Below are positions 34,227 through 44,514 of a DNA stretch of 64,000 bases, one piece after another. The stretch is taken from NCBI RefSeq assembly GCF_015711605.1, contig NZ_JABTEZ010000003.1:744001-808000 (forward strand). Direction: 5' to 3'. Position numbers and translations under genes: made by a program. Source of the stretch: Planomonospora sp. ID67723. Its GTDB lineage: Bacteria; Actinomycetota; Actinomycetes; Streptosporangiales; Streptosporangiaceae. Position 1 is the first letter of the stretch. Each line of letters starts with the position of its first letter. The notes below the pieces were generated by a model, which was given only the letters and a program-made list of their open reading frames with translations, did not search any database and was not told the origin of the DNA.

Positions 34227-35045
34227 ATGCGGATCGGCGAGCTCGCCGCGCTGGTCGGGGTCTCCACCCGGACCGTGCGGCACTACCACCACCTGGGCCT
34301 CCTGCCCGAGCCGGTACGGCTGGCCAACGGCTACCGCGAGTACCGGCTGCGCGACGCGGTCGCCCTGGCGCGGGTGCGGAGGCTGGCCGAGCTGGGCCTG
34401 TCCCTGGACGAGATCCGCGATGTGCTCGCCGACGACCGGGGCAGGGAACTGCGCGAGGTGCTGGCGGAGCTGGACGCCGACCTGGCCCGGCAGCAGGAGA
34501 TGATCGGCCTGAGGCGGGCCCGGCTGGCCGCGCTGCTGGCGGAGGCGGACCTGCATCCCGACTCGGCGGTCTCTCCCGACATGGCGGCGGTGCTGCGGGA
34601 GCTGTCCGCCGGGGGATCGGCGTTCGCCGCGGCCGACCGCGAGCTGCTGGCACTGATGGACACCGCGGCCGGCCCGGCCGGGCGCGACCGGATGCTGGAG
34701 ATGATGCGTCCGCTCACCGAGCCCGCCGCCCTGGCGCGGAGCCACGCCCTCTACGCCCGGCTCGACGAACTGGCCGACGCCGACCCCGGTGATCCCCGCA
34801 TCCCCGCGCTCGCCGCCGACCTGGCCGCCCACATCCCCCGGGAGCTGGCGGCGGAGATGATCACCCACCTGCCGGCCTCCGCGCTCCCGCCGGGCCCCGC
34901 GGACCGGGACGGTGCCGCCGCGCCTCAGCCGGACCCGCGGGACGCCGACGGTGGGGCGTGGTTCGATGCGCTGTCCACCGAGTTGCCCCCCGCCCAGGCC
35001 GAAGTGTTCCGGCTGACGGTGATCCTCCTGAAGGAGAGAGTGTGA
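34227..35045 (+). CDS. MerR-family regulator
   Basis: 272 residues. N-terminal MerR winged helix (MRIGELAALVGVSTRTVRHYHHLGLL, then YREYRLRDAVALARV) and a coiled-coil dimerisation helix, followed by a larger C-terminal domain of about 150 residues, not a simple metal-binding tail. It probably senses a ligand or protein partner. Its stop codon overlaps by one base the start of the next gene, so the two are coupled and the regulator probably acts with, or on, the membrane protein. Confidence 0.88.
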   Translation: MRIGELAALVGVSTRTVRHYHHLGLLPEPVRLANGYREYRLRDAVALARVRRLAELGLSLDEIRDVLADDRGRELREVLAELDADLARQQEMIGLRRARLAALLAEADLHPDSAVSPDMAAVLRELSAGGSAFAAADRELLALMDTAAGPAGRDRMLEMMRPLTEPAALARSHALYARLDELADADPGDPRIPALAADLAAHIPRELAAEMITHLPASALPPGPADRDGAAAPQPDPRDADGGAWFDALSTELPPAQAEVFRLTVILLKERV

Positions 35046-35905
35046 TGCTCAGGCTCGCGCGTGCCGCGATGTTCGCCCTGCTCCCCGCCGAACTGCTCCT
35101 CGCGGTCCTGCTGCTGTCGGGGGTGGCCGTACCCGTCCCGGTGATCGTGGCGGCCGAGGCGGCTGTGGCGGCGGTGTTCCTCCTGGAGACGGCGGTCGCC
35201 TGCCGGCTCTTCCGGGCCGAGCGCCGCGGCGGCGCGGGCCGGCGGTCGGCGCTTCGGGCGACCGTCCGCCGTCTGGTGCCTTCACAGGTGCTCAGAATCA
35301 TGGAGTTCGAACTGAAGGGCATGCTCGCCCTCCTCCACTGGGTGGTGCGCCGCCGCCACGGTGTGCCGCCCGGCGCCACCGCCCTGCCGTACTCGGGCGG
35401 GCAGTCCATGATGCTGCTGCTGATGCTGTTCGCGATGACCGTGGAGACGGTGGGCGCGGAGGTGCTGCTGCGGGCGCTGGAGGTGCCCGACGGCCTGCGG
35501 CTGGCGGTTCTGGTGCTCGACGTCTACGGGATCGTGTACGGGCTGGCGCTCGGCGCGGCGTGCGTCACCCGGCCCCACGTCGTCTCCGCGACGGAACTGC
35601 GCGTCCGCTACGGCGTCTACCTCGACCTGCGGATCCCCCGCGAGCTGATCTCCTCGGTGCGGACGGCGCGCAACTACAACGAGTCCGGCACGGTGACCGT
35701 GAAGGACGGCAGGCTCGGCGTGGCGGTCTCCTCCCGGACCGACGTCGTCGTCGAGCTGTCGGAGCCCGTCACCGTCGTCCGCCCCCTCGGCCGCCGGGAG
35801 GAGGTCACCTCGGTCCGATTCTTCGCCGACGCCCCCGCCGCCGCCCTGGCCGCTCTCCAGTCCCGGCTCTCCCCGGCGGAGATCCGCGAGCCGGGTGCGT
35901 CCTGA
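35045..35905 (+). CDS. Membrane protein with C-terminal beta-rich domain
   Basis: 286 residues, not recognised by name. Two hydrophobic helices at the N-terminus (about 4-45) and two more around 110-165, then about 100 residues rich in beta-strand character (ATELRVRYGVYLDLRIPRELISS...VVVELSEPVTVV), reminiscent of bacterial PH-like domains. ATG 35045 follows ribosome binding site gga(g)aga and overlaps the MerR stop; a GTG one codon earlier is possible. Likely controlled by, or signalling to, the MerR protein. Confidence 0.65.
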   Translation: MLRLARAAMFALLPAELLLAVLLLSGVAVPVPVIVAAEAAVAAVFLLETAVACRLFRAERRGGAGRRSALRATVRRLVPSQVLRIMEFELKGMLALLHWVVRRRHGVPPGATALPYSGGQSMMLLLMLFAMTVETVGAEVLLRALEVPDGLRLAVLVLDVYGIVYGLALGAACVTRPHVVSATELRVRYGVYLDLRIPRELISSVRTARNYNESGTVTVKDGRLGVAVSSRTDVVVELSEPVTVVRPLGRREEVTSVRFFADAPAAALAALQSRLSPAEIREPGAS

Positions 35906-37465
<1,560 letters not shown>

Positions 37466-37480
37466 CCGGCGGGACCCCGT

Positions 37481-37532
37481 GATCCGGTACGGCTCGCGCC
37501 CGGTGCTTCACCGGCGCGAGCCGTACCGGATC
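37481..37532. terminator. Bidirectional terminator after the cellulase
   Basis: Perfect 20-bp arms (37481-37500 and 37513-37532, loop 12 nt) between the convergent cellulase and methyltransferase genes. Confidence 0.85.
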
Positions 37533-37559
37533 GGCTGCCCGCGAGCCGCGCCGGGTCGC

Positions 37560-38342
37560 TCAGCCGAGCAGGGCGCGGACCGCCACGGTGACGATCGGAA
37601 GCTCGAACTCGCCGTGCGCGGTCTCGGGAGTGGAACGCAGGTAACCGGAGACCCGGGCCAGCAGGTCCGCCCGCTCCGCCTCGGGAAGCGTCAGCACGTG
37701 GGAATGGGTGGCGACCGTCGCGGTCATCGACTCCGCGGTCCTGCGCTGAGCGTGGGCGAACTCCGCCCGCTCGACCACCCGGAAACCCCGCCCCTCCAGC
37801 GGCTCCGAGGCGGGACGCCAGCGCCGGAACGACACGGTGCTCCCGGAGACCTTCTTCAGGCCCTCCACCCACGGGACCCGGTCGTCGTCGAGGTTCCAGA
37901 GCCCCGCCAGCACGCCGCCCGGCGCGAGGACGCGGATGATCTCCGGCACCGCCCGGTCGAGGTCGAACCAGTGCAGCGCCTGCCCGACGAGGACGGCGTC
38001 GGCGCAGCCGTCCGGCAGGGGGATCTCTTCGGCCGTTCCCGGCAGCGCCCTGACCTCCGGCAGCCCGGACCGGAGCCGGTCGAGCATGGCCGGGTCGGGT
38101 TCCACCGCCACCACCTCGGCGCCGTGCCGCAGCAGCGACCCGGTCAGCTTCCCCGTCCCGGCCCCCAGGTCGAGGACCCGCAGCGGCGCGCGGCCGCGGA
38201 CGGGTCCGAGCGCCCAGCGCACGGCGGCGCCGGGATAGCCGGGCCGCTCCCTGGCGTAGGCGGCCGCCTGGGCGCCGAACGACGAGGCCCGCAGCGGCAG
38301 GGTCTCCGGATCGATGTCCCCGAAGGCGGCTGAACCGTTCAC
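37560..38342 (-). CDS. Class I SAM-dependent methyltransferase
   Basis: 260 residues with the SAM motif LRVLDLGAGTGKLTGSLL, the acidic VVAVEPDPAML loop and VGQALHWFDLDRAVPEI, typical of the UbiE/Methyltransf_11 family with the FDL/HWF region seen in small-molecule methyltransferases. Substrate unknown. GTG start at 38342 chosen because the conserved N-terminal SSFGAQAAAYARERPGYP follows; a far longer open frame upstream has no protein character. Confidence 0.85.
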   Translation of the reverse strand: MNGSAAFGDIDPETLPLRASSFGAQAAAYARERPGYPGAAVRWALGPVRGRAPLRVLDLGAGTGKLTGSLLRHGAEVVAVEPDPAMLDRLRSGLPEVRALPGTAEEIPLPDGCADAVLVGQALHWFDLDRAVPEIIRVLAPGGVLAGLWNLDDDRVPWVEGLKKVSGSTVSFRRWRPASEPLEGRGFRVVERAEFAHAQRRTAESMTATVATHSHVLTLPEAERADLLARVSGYLRSTPETAHGEFELPIVTVAVRALLG

Positions 38343-38371
38343 GGCCTCACGATAGCCCCGCCGGCCGTCCC

Positions 38372-38408
38372 GCCCGCCGCACACCCCGCGGGGTCCCGTA
38401 CGGCGGGC
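38372..38408 (-). terminator. Probable terminator of the 557-residue gene
   Basis: 8-bp arms (38372-38379 and 38401-38408) enclosing an inner ccccgcgggg palindrome, immediately after the stop at 38414. Confidence 0.5.
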
Positions 38409-38413
38409 CGCTC

Positions 38414-40087
38414 TCAGCTGGGGAGCTGGGCGTCCAGGCGGTAGCCGTCCACCGTCACGTAGACCTGGTCGCCCGGGCGGGCGTTCAGGCGCATGAGCAC
38501 GGGCTGGAGCGAGTCGAAGACCGGGTGGTCCCGCCAGACGAGGACCACCGCGTTGTCGCCGGGCCCGGTCACGGAGAGCAGGGTGCCGGGGCGCATGCCG
38601 AGCTGGGTCGCGTACCCCTCGGGCACGGCCACCGGGCCACCCCGCAGGTGCTCGCTGGTCACCTCGATCCGCTGCCAGCGGCTCGGATCGGTGGACGGGC
38701 TGGTCTGCGGGGGAGGCGGAGCGGCGCGCTGGCTGGTGATCAGGTGCGGCCTGCTGTTGCCCGACAGCGCCGACAGGGCGGCCAGGGCCGCACGGGGATC
38801 GATCGACGCGGTGTTGACCTGCGGGATCGGCTGGCCGCCGCGGTGGTGGCCGTTGACGCCGGGGGTACGGCGGGGCAGCTGCCTGGTCGCCTCGGAGGCG
38901 GACGCCGTGCCGGGCTCCTCCCGCGTCGCGGTCGCGGCGAGCGCGTCCAGCCAGGCCTGGGCGGAGTGGGCGCGGATGCCGAGCTGGTGCTCCATGAGCA
39001 CGACGACGTCGGCGTCGGCCGGTTTGGAGGCCAGCAACTGCCGGGTGCGGTCGCGCAGGCCGCCGAGGTCGCCGACGACGAGCCAGCCGTCCTGGAGCCG
39101 CCGGTCGGGCATGAGGGTGACCAGCACGCGCCAGAGGGGGGTGCGCAGCGTGGGGACCTCCACGGGGTGCGCGGGGTCGGCGCCGACGAGCTGCTCCTGG
39201 GTGGCGGCGGCGCCCAGCCACTCGGTGAGCCCGAACATGTGACCGGTGAGCGGGGCGGACTCCGAGGAGCGCAGCCAGAGCAGGATGCGCTCCTCGGCGG
39301 CGCGCTGGGCCGCCGAGAGGGCGCCGAGGTCGGCGTTGAGCTTGTGCGCGAGCGCACGCAGGCTTATCGGGTCGACGGCGAACAGGCGCTCCACGGCGAC
39401 CGCGCGCTCCAGCGGCGCCCAGTCCCGGAACATGGTGTCCACCAGGCGCACCAGCGGGTAGCTGCTGAGGTCGGGCTGGGCGGGCGCGGCGGACGGGACC
39501 GGCTGCGCCTGCGGCGGGGCGGCGGGCGCGGCCGGGGCGGCGGGCACAGCGGGGGCCGCAGGCGTGCCGGGCACGGCCGGGGCGGGCACGCCGGGCACGG
39601 TGCGGGCGGCGGGCACCGCGGTCTGGGCCGCTTGAACCGCCTGGGCGGGCTGGTCGGAGATCCCCGGTATCCCGCCGAGCACCTCGCGGAACATCGCGGT
39701 GACCAGCACCTCGGGGGAGGCGGGCACCGAGGGGCCGGTGAGGTCCCCGGGCGTCAGGCGGCGCAGCCGGGACCAGCCGCCCAGTCCGGTGATGGCCGAA
39801 CGCGCGGGCTCGGACCAGCCGGGCAGCGTGGGGTCCACCGTGTGCACGTGCAGCGCGGGCAGGACGTCGCTCAGCGGCAGATGGTCCCAGCGGGCGACCG
39901 AGAGCCGGGCCAGCCGGTCACAGACCCAGTCCAGGCCCGCGGTGCGCAGGGCCTTGGGCAGGGTGACGGAGGACCACCAGCCTGCAGGCAGGCGGGGGTC
40001 GGCCAGGGCTTCGGCGACCTGCTGCTGACGGCTCCAGCGCAGGGCCGGGACCAGATCACTCAGGCAGATCGATGACTCGGCATCCAT
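38414..40087 (-). CDS. Unknown protein with Ala/Pro-rich linker
   Basis: 557 residues; I do not recognise it. The N-terminal 150 residues are a helical domain (SSICLSDLVPALRWSRQQQVAEALADPRLP), then an Ala/Pro-rich linker of about 60 residues, a helical middle, and a C-terminal 100-residue domain ending HLRGGPVAVPEGYATQLGMRPGTLLSVTG...RPGDQVYVTVDGYRLDAQLPS that looks like a beta-rich module. No transmembrane segment or catalytic motif is seen. Independent transcription unit (gaps both sides). ATG start with ggagg about 13 bp upstream. Confidence 0.6.
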   Translation of the reverse strand: MDAESSICLSDLVPALRWSRQQQVAEALADPRLPAGWWSSVTLPKALRTAGLDWVCDRLARLSVARWDHLPLSDVLPALHVHTVDPTLPGWSEPARSAITGLGGWSRLRRLTPGDLTGPSVPASPEVLVTAMFREVLGGIPGISDQPAQAVQAAQTAVPAARTVPGVPAPAVPGTPAAPAVPAAPAAPAAPPQAQPVPSAAPAQPDLSSYPLVRLVDTMFRDWAPLERAVAVERLFAVDPISLRALAHKLNADLGALSAAQRAAEERILLWLRSSESAPLTGHMFGLTEWLGAAATQEQLVGADPAHPVEVPTLRTPLWRVLVTLMPDRRLQDGWLVVGDLGGLRDRTRQLLASKPADADVVVLMEHQLGIRAHSAQAWLDALAATATREEPGTASASEATRQLPRRTPGVNGHHRGGQPIPQVNTASIDPRAALAALSALSGNSRPHLITSQRAAPPPPQTSPSTDPSRWQRIEVTSEHLRGGPVAVPEGYATQLGMRPGTLLSVTGPGDNAVVLVWRDHPVFDSLQPVLMRLNARPGDQVYVTVDGYRLDAQLPS

Positions 40088-40152
40088 CGGCGGACCGCAA
40101 CCTCCCCAAAGTGACGCATGTGGCTAATGGTGCAGTCTACGGCCGCAAGCTA

Positions 40153-41103
40153 TCAATTGGTGTTAAGCGGGTAAAGCTGGTTGGCACCTAAATCAGATTG
40201 AAGGATACGCGGACGGCCGCCGATGACTGTAACGGCCTCGGCCCCCGCCCGGCGTCCCGCGTCCAGGGCGGCCTCGTCGCCGGCCCCGGTCAGCAGGGCG
40301 GTGATCAGACCGGCGGCGAACGCGTCGCCGGCCCCGGTGGAGTCGACCACCTCGACGGGCAGCCCGGGGACCGAGGCGACGAGCCGTCCCTCCCTGGCCA
40401 TCAGGGCGCCCATGCTGCCCAGCTTCACCGCCGCCGTGCCGTACAGGAGGCTGAGCTTCTCCGCCGCCCGCTCGGCGGAGGCCTCGCCGGTGAGCAGCAG
40501 CGCCTCGTCCAGGTTGGGGATGACCAGCCTGGCGGTCAGGGTCTCGCGGACGAACCGCTCGGGTCCGAACGCCCGCAGGAAGCCGGTCGAGGCGGGGTCC
40601 ACGCTGGCGGTGACGCCGCGCCGGGCGGCCTCGGCCAGGGCCAGCCGGGACAGCCGCAGTCCCGGCTCGGCGAACAGGGTGTATCCCGACAGGTGCAGGT
40701 GGGCCACGCCGTCGAGCAGCTCCTCGTCCCAGTCGTCGGTGCCGAGGTGGCCGCCCGCGCCGCGGTTGGTGAGCATGGAGCGTTCCCCGGTCACGTCCAC
40801 CATGGCGATCACCACGGCGGTCGGCCGCTCGTGGTCGATCCGAAGGTGCGGCCGGACCCCGCTGCGCCGCAGCTCCGCGCCGTGCCACTCGCTGGTGTCG
40901 GAGCCGACCCGGGTCAGGATCCGCGCGTCGGCGCCCAGCCGGGCGGCCCAGGAGGCGGTGTTGGCCCCCGAGCCGCCCGGGCGCAGCACGATGTCGGCGG
41001 CGGTGTCCGTCCCGGCAGCCAGGCCTGCGAGGTTCGGTTCTCCGTGAAGCGCGACGACGTCGGTGACCACGTCGCCGATGACCAGCAGGCCCATTTCGGT
41101 CAC
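40153..41103 (-). CDS. psuK: Pseudouridine kinase-type PfkB kinase
   Basis: 316 residues, ribokinase/PfkB family. GGSGANTASW (signature 1) and VDSTGAGDAFAAGLI (signature 2, catalytic Asp) are complete. Lying 7 bp downstream of the pseudouridine-5'-phosphate glycosidase gene, it should phosphorylate pseudouridine, giving the substrate for that enzyme. GTG 41103 with ribosome binding site gagg preferred; ATG 41094 is three codons later. Confidence 0.85.
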   Translation of the reverse strand: MTEMGLLVIGDVVTDVVALHGEPNLAGLAAGTDTAADIVLRPGGSGANTASWAARLGADARILTRVGSDTSEWHGAELRRSGVRPHLRIDHERPTAVVIAMVDVTGERSMLTNRGAGGHLGTDDWDEELLDGVAHLHLSGYTLFAEPGLRLSRLALAEAARRGVTASVDPASTGFLRAFGPERFVRETLTARLVIPNLDEALLLTGEASAERAAEKLSLLYGTAAVKLGSMGALMAREGRLVASVPGLPVEVVDSTGAGDAFAAGLITALLTGAGDEAALDAGRRAGAEAVTVIGGRPRILQSDLGANQLYPLNTN

Positions 41104-41110
41104 GGATACC

Positions 41111-42049
41111 TCAGCTTTCCTTACTCCATGATGCCGCGATCTGTGCGGCAATGCGGGTGTTTCCACGTACTGCGGCCAGATTCGCCTCCAGCGAGGCGCC
41201 GCCGGTGCCGCGCACCAGGTAGTCCAGGAGGAACGGGGTGATGGCCTGGCCGGTGATCTTCTCCCGCTCCGCGGCGGCCAGCGCCTCGGCCAGGACCCGG
41301 TCGTGCAGGGCCGGGTCGAGCTGCTCGGCCAGCGGCACCGGGTTGGCCACGACCAGCGCAGTCTCCGGGCCGCCGAGCGCGTCCTGGGCCCGCATGATGG
41401 CGGCGGCCTCGTCGGCCGTCTCGATCCTCCAGTCCATGCGCTCGCCGGAGGTGTGCAGGTAGAAACCGGGGAACTCGTCGGTGCGGAACCCGGCGACGGT
41501 GACGCCCCGGGTCTCCAGCCGTTGCAGGGTGGCCGGCACGTCCAGGATCGACTTCACGCCCGCGCAGACGACGGTGATGCGGGTGCGGCTGAGCATGTCG
41601 ATGTCGGCCGACTCGTCCTGGCAGTCGGTCCACCCGCGGTGCACGCCGCCGAGGCCGCCGGTGGCGAAGACCCGGATGCCGGCCCGGGCGGCCAGGAAGG
41701 AGGTCGCCGAGACCGTGGTCGCCCCGCTGGCCCTCAGCGCGGCGGCGGCGGGCAGGTCGCGGAAACCCAGCTTGCGCAGGCCCGGTTCGGTGGCGACCCG
41801 CTTGAGCTCGCCGGCGTCCAGCCCGATGCACGCCACCCCGTCCAGCACCGCGATCGTGGCGGGGACCGCCCCGCATTCGCGGACGGTCTCCTCCAGTTCG
41901 GTCGCCACCTCCAGGTTGCGGGGCTGGGGCAGCCCGTGGGAGATGATCGTGGATTCGAGTGCCACGACAGGTGAGCCCTGTGCCAGTGCCCCGGCCACCT
42001 CCTGAGACAGGCGGAGCGCGGGGGCGATCGGCTGCTGGGTGGTACGCAT
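41111..42049 (-). CDS. psuG: Pseudouridine-5'-phosphate glycosidase
   Basis: 312 residues with the conserved start VVALESTIISHGLPQPRN, GAVPATIAVLDGVACIGL and the internal TTVSATSFLAARAG and ATGGLGGVHRG of PsuG. It splits pseudouridine-5'-phosphate to uracil and ribose-5-phosphate. With psuK it forms the two-gene route that recycles pseudouridine from RNA turnover. ATG start with gaggaga about 12 bp upstream. Confidence 0.92.
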   Translation of the reverse strand: MRTTQQPIAPALRLSQEVAGALAQGSPVVALESTIISHGLPQPRNLEVATELEETVRECGAVPATIAVLDGVACIGLDAGELKRVATEPGLRKLGFRDLPAAAALRASGATTVSATSFLAARAGIRVFATGGLGGVHRGWTDCQDESADIDMLSRTRITVVCAGVKSILDVPATLQRLETRGVTVAGFRTDEFPGFYLHTSGERMDWRIETADEAAAIMRAQDALGGPETALVVANPVPLAEQLDPALHDRVLAEALAAAEREKITGQAITPFLLDYLVRGTGGASLEANLAAVRGNTRIAAQIAASWSKES

Positions 42050-42173
42050 GAGCTGGTTCTGTCTCCTCGGTTCAGGACCGTATGCTTGCCTGATTAGAAC
42101 GGTGTAAACGGGAATTTCCGCTCCAACGAAGAAGCACGTTATGGGGCCTGCTCGGGAGGCGTCCATCGGGAGA

Positions 42174-43388
42174 TCAGCCGATGGCGAGGGCTCCGAATAG
42201 TGAGATCATGACGATGATCGCCGTGGCCACCCCGCCGAGGGCGAGCGCCCGCCCGCCGCGCACGAGTTTCCTCAGCTCGATCCCCGTGCCCAGCCCGAAC
42301 AGCGCCGCGGCCAGCAGCACCCCGGTCACCTCCGGGACCGCGGCGGTGACCGACCCGGGGACCAGGCCGGTGGCGCGCACGGCCAGCATGGCCACGAACC
42401 CCGCCACGAACAGCGGCACCGGCGGCGGCCTCCGCCCGGCCCGTGCGCCCTGCCGCGCCGGGGGAGCGGCGTCCGCGTCGCCCGCCCGGCGGGCCCGATC
42501 GGCCGGGGCGCGGCGCAGGCCCGCCGACACCAGCGCCACGAGCGGTGCCAGCAGGACCACCCGGGTCAGCTTGACGACCACCGCGGTCGCCAGCACCCCG
42601 GTCCCGGCCGCCGCGCCGATGGCCGCGACCTGCGCCACCTCGTGCACCGAGGCCCCGGCCCACAGCCCGAGCTGGTGGGGTGTCAGGCCGAGCAGGCCGC
42701 CGAGAGCCGGCACCACGACGATCGCGGCGCTGCCGTACAGGACGACCACGCCGACCGCGCTCGCCACGTCGTCGTCGTCGCTCCCGGCCACCTCGTGCAT
42801 CGCTGCGATCGCCGCCGCCCCGCAGACGGAGACGCCGGTCGCGATGAGCAGCGACCTGCGCGGGTCCACTCCGAGCAGCCGCCCGGCCCGCCGCGTCGCC
42901 ACGAAGGTGACCCCCGTCGCCGCGGCCACCAGTGCCAGCGTCCGCCAGCCGAGCGCCAGGATCTCCGGGAGCGCGATCTGCAGGCCGAGGAGCACGATCG
43001 CCAGGCGGAGCAGCGGGCGGCTCGCCAGCCGCAGTCCGGGGCGGAAGGACGCGTGCACGCCGCCGAGGTTGCCCAGGACGATCCCGAGGGCCACCGCGAC
43101 CACGGCGGGGCTCACTCCGGTGAGGAGCCGGCCGGCCAGGAAGGAGACGGCGACGGCCGGCGCCACCAGGCACAGGCCGGGGACGAGCGCGCGGAGCCGA
43201 TGAAATGAATCTACAACGTAAAGGCGCTTGGCCGGACGACCGGCCCCTCGGCCGCGGAAGGAGCCGGATCTGCGGCCGGGGGATGCGGGGACCGGACGGA
43301 GGCGCTCGGATCGGCGAGCGGTCCCGGCCGGGGCGGGAAGCCCCTCCATGCCGCGGGGTGGGCGGCCGTGGGGCGGGAAGGCGGTCAT
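42174..43388 (-). CDS. YeiH-type (UPF0324) membrane transporter
   Basis: About 404 residues, with some ten transmembrane helices and the family motif ATGVSVCGAAAIAA. Proteins of this family are annotated as putative sulfate exporters; substrate is not established. The first 50 to 55 residues are Arg/Pro/Gly-rich and unlike a membrane protein, so the true start may lie further in, perhaps near residue 60; no good start codon or ribosome binding site decides it. Divergent from a LysR regulator 70 bp away, the arrangement seen with YeiE. Confidence 0.7.
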   Translation of the reverse strand: MTAFPPHGRPPRGMEGLPAPAGTARRSERLRPVPASPGRRSGSFRGRGAGRPAKRLYVVDSFHRLRALVPGLCLVAPAVAVSFLAGRLLTGVSPAVVAVALGIVLGNLGGVHASFRPGLRLASRPLLRLAIVLLGLQIALPEILALGWRTLALVAAATGVTFVATRRAGRLLGVDPRRSLLIATGVSVCGAAAIAAMHEVAGSDDDDVASAVGVVVLYGSAAIVVVPALGGLLGLTPHQLGLWAGASVHEVAQVAAIGAAAGTGVLATAVVVKLTRVVLLAPLVALVSAGLRRAPADRARRAGDADAAPPARQGARAGRRPPPVPLFVAGFVAMLAVRATGLVPGSVTAAVPEVTGVLLAAALFGLGTGIELRKLVRGGRALALGGVATAIIVMISLFGALAIG

Positions 43389-43445
43389 GTGCCGAGTGTT
43401 CGCGCGGGCGTCCCCGACCGGTAGCCGTTATCTCCCTGTTAGGTC

Positions 43446-43460
43446 ATAGCCTAGGGCTAT
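43446..43460. promoter_or_regulatory. LysR operator at its own start codon
   Basis: Inverted repeat ATAGCC-tag-GGCTAT, overlapping the first two bases of the LysR start codon in the gap between LysR and the YeiH-type gene. It fits a LysR recognition or autoregulation site. Confidence 0.5.
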
Positions 43461-44364
43461 GAGCCAACTGCCCGATCTCGAATCCCTGCGGCTGCTGGTC
43501 GACGTCGATCGGCTGGGCAGTCTCGGGCAGGCGGCCCGGGCGGCGGGCATCGCCCAGCCGTCGGCGAGCAAGCGGATCGCGATCCTGGAGCGCCGTCTCG
43601 GCCTGCCGTTGCTGGAGCGCACTCCCAGGGGGTCCACGCTCACCTCGCAGGGGACCATGGTCGCGGCCTGGGCGGCGCAGGTGCTGGACGCGGCCGCGGA
43701 GCTGATGCGCGGGGCGGAGGCCGTACGGCACGCGCGGGCGGCGCACCTGCACATCGCGGCGAGCATGACCGTGGCCGAGTACCTGCTGCCGCGCTGGCTG
43801 GGGGAACTCCAGAACCGGGAGCCGCAGGTCCAGGTGGGGCTGGACGTGCAGAACTCGGCGGAGGTGGCCCGGCTGGTCGCCGGGGAGGTCGGCGGGGTCG
43901 AGCTGGGGTTCGTGGAGGGGCCGTCGGTGCCGCAGGGGCTGACCTCCCGGGTGGTGGCCACCGACCGGCTGGTGGTCGTGGTCGCACCGGGTCATCCGTG
44001 GGCGCGCCGCCGGACCCCGCTGCTCGCCGCCGAGCTGGCCGCGACCCCGCTGGTGGTCCGCGAGCGCGGCTCCGGCACGCGCGAGACGCTGGACCGGGCG
44101 CTTGCCGGCCATGCCGCCGCGGCCCCCCGGCTGGAGCTGGGCTCGAACGCGGCGGTCAAGGGCGCCACGGGGGAGGGCGCCGCCCCCGCGGTGCTCAGCG
44201 GCTACGCCGTCGAGGCCGAGCTGGCCACCGGGCGGCTGGCCGAGGTGGCCACCCGGGACATCGACCTGGAGCGGCGCCTGCGCGCGATCTGGAGACGGGG
44301 GCGCACCCCCACCGGGCCCGCCGCCACGCTCCTGGCCATCAGCCTCGCCGCGTCACCGAGGTGA
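43459..44364 (+). CDS. LysR-family regulator
   Basis: 301 residues. N-terminal winged helix (LESLRLLVDVDRLGSLGQAARAAGIAQPSASKRIAILERRLG) and a two-lobed substrate-binding domain with HLHIAASMTVAEYLLPRWL and ASRVVATDRLVVVVAPGHPWA-like regions. Divergent from the YeiH-type transporter, whose expression it probably controls; effector unknown. Confidence 0.88.
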   Translation: MSQLPDLESLRLLVDVDRLGSLGQAARAAGIAQPSASKRIAILERRLGLPLLERTPRGSTLTSQGTMVAAWAAQVLDAAAELMRGAEAVRHARAAHLHIAASMTVAEYLLPRWLGELQNREPQVQVGLDVQNSAEVARLVAGEVGGVELGFVEGPSVPQGLTSRVVATDRLVVVVAPGHPWARRRTPLLAAELAATPLVVRERGSGTRETLDRALAGHAAAAPRLELGSNAAVKGATGEGAAPAVLSGYAVEAELATGRLAEVATRDIDLERRLRAIWRRGRTPTGPAATLLAISLAASPR

Positions 44365-44514
44365 CTATGGTCGTTTTGTCGCATTCCATATAGGGTGCCG
44401 GACATGGCGCCGATCGAGATGCCGGCCGTGCTCCGTCCCGAGCCGCACTGGCAGACCGGGCTCTGAGATCCGCGGGGTCCCCGGTCCTGTCACGCCTGCT
44501 CCCTGGATGGTCTG

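Noticed and set aside
44404-44466. 20-codon ORF (MAPIEMPAVLRPEPHWQTGL) before the FAD oxidoreductase
   Set aside because: No good ribosome binding site, no family and no coupling to the next gene; short enough to be chance.
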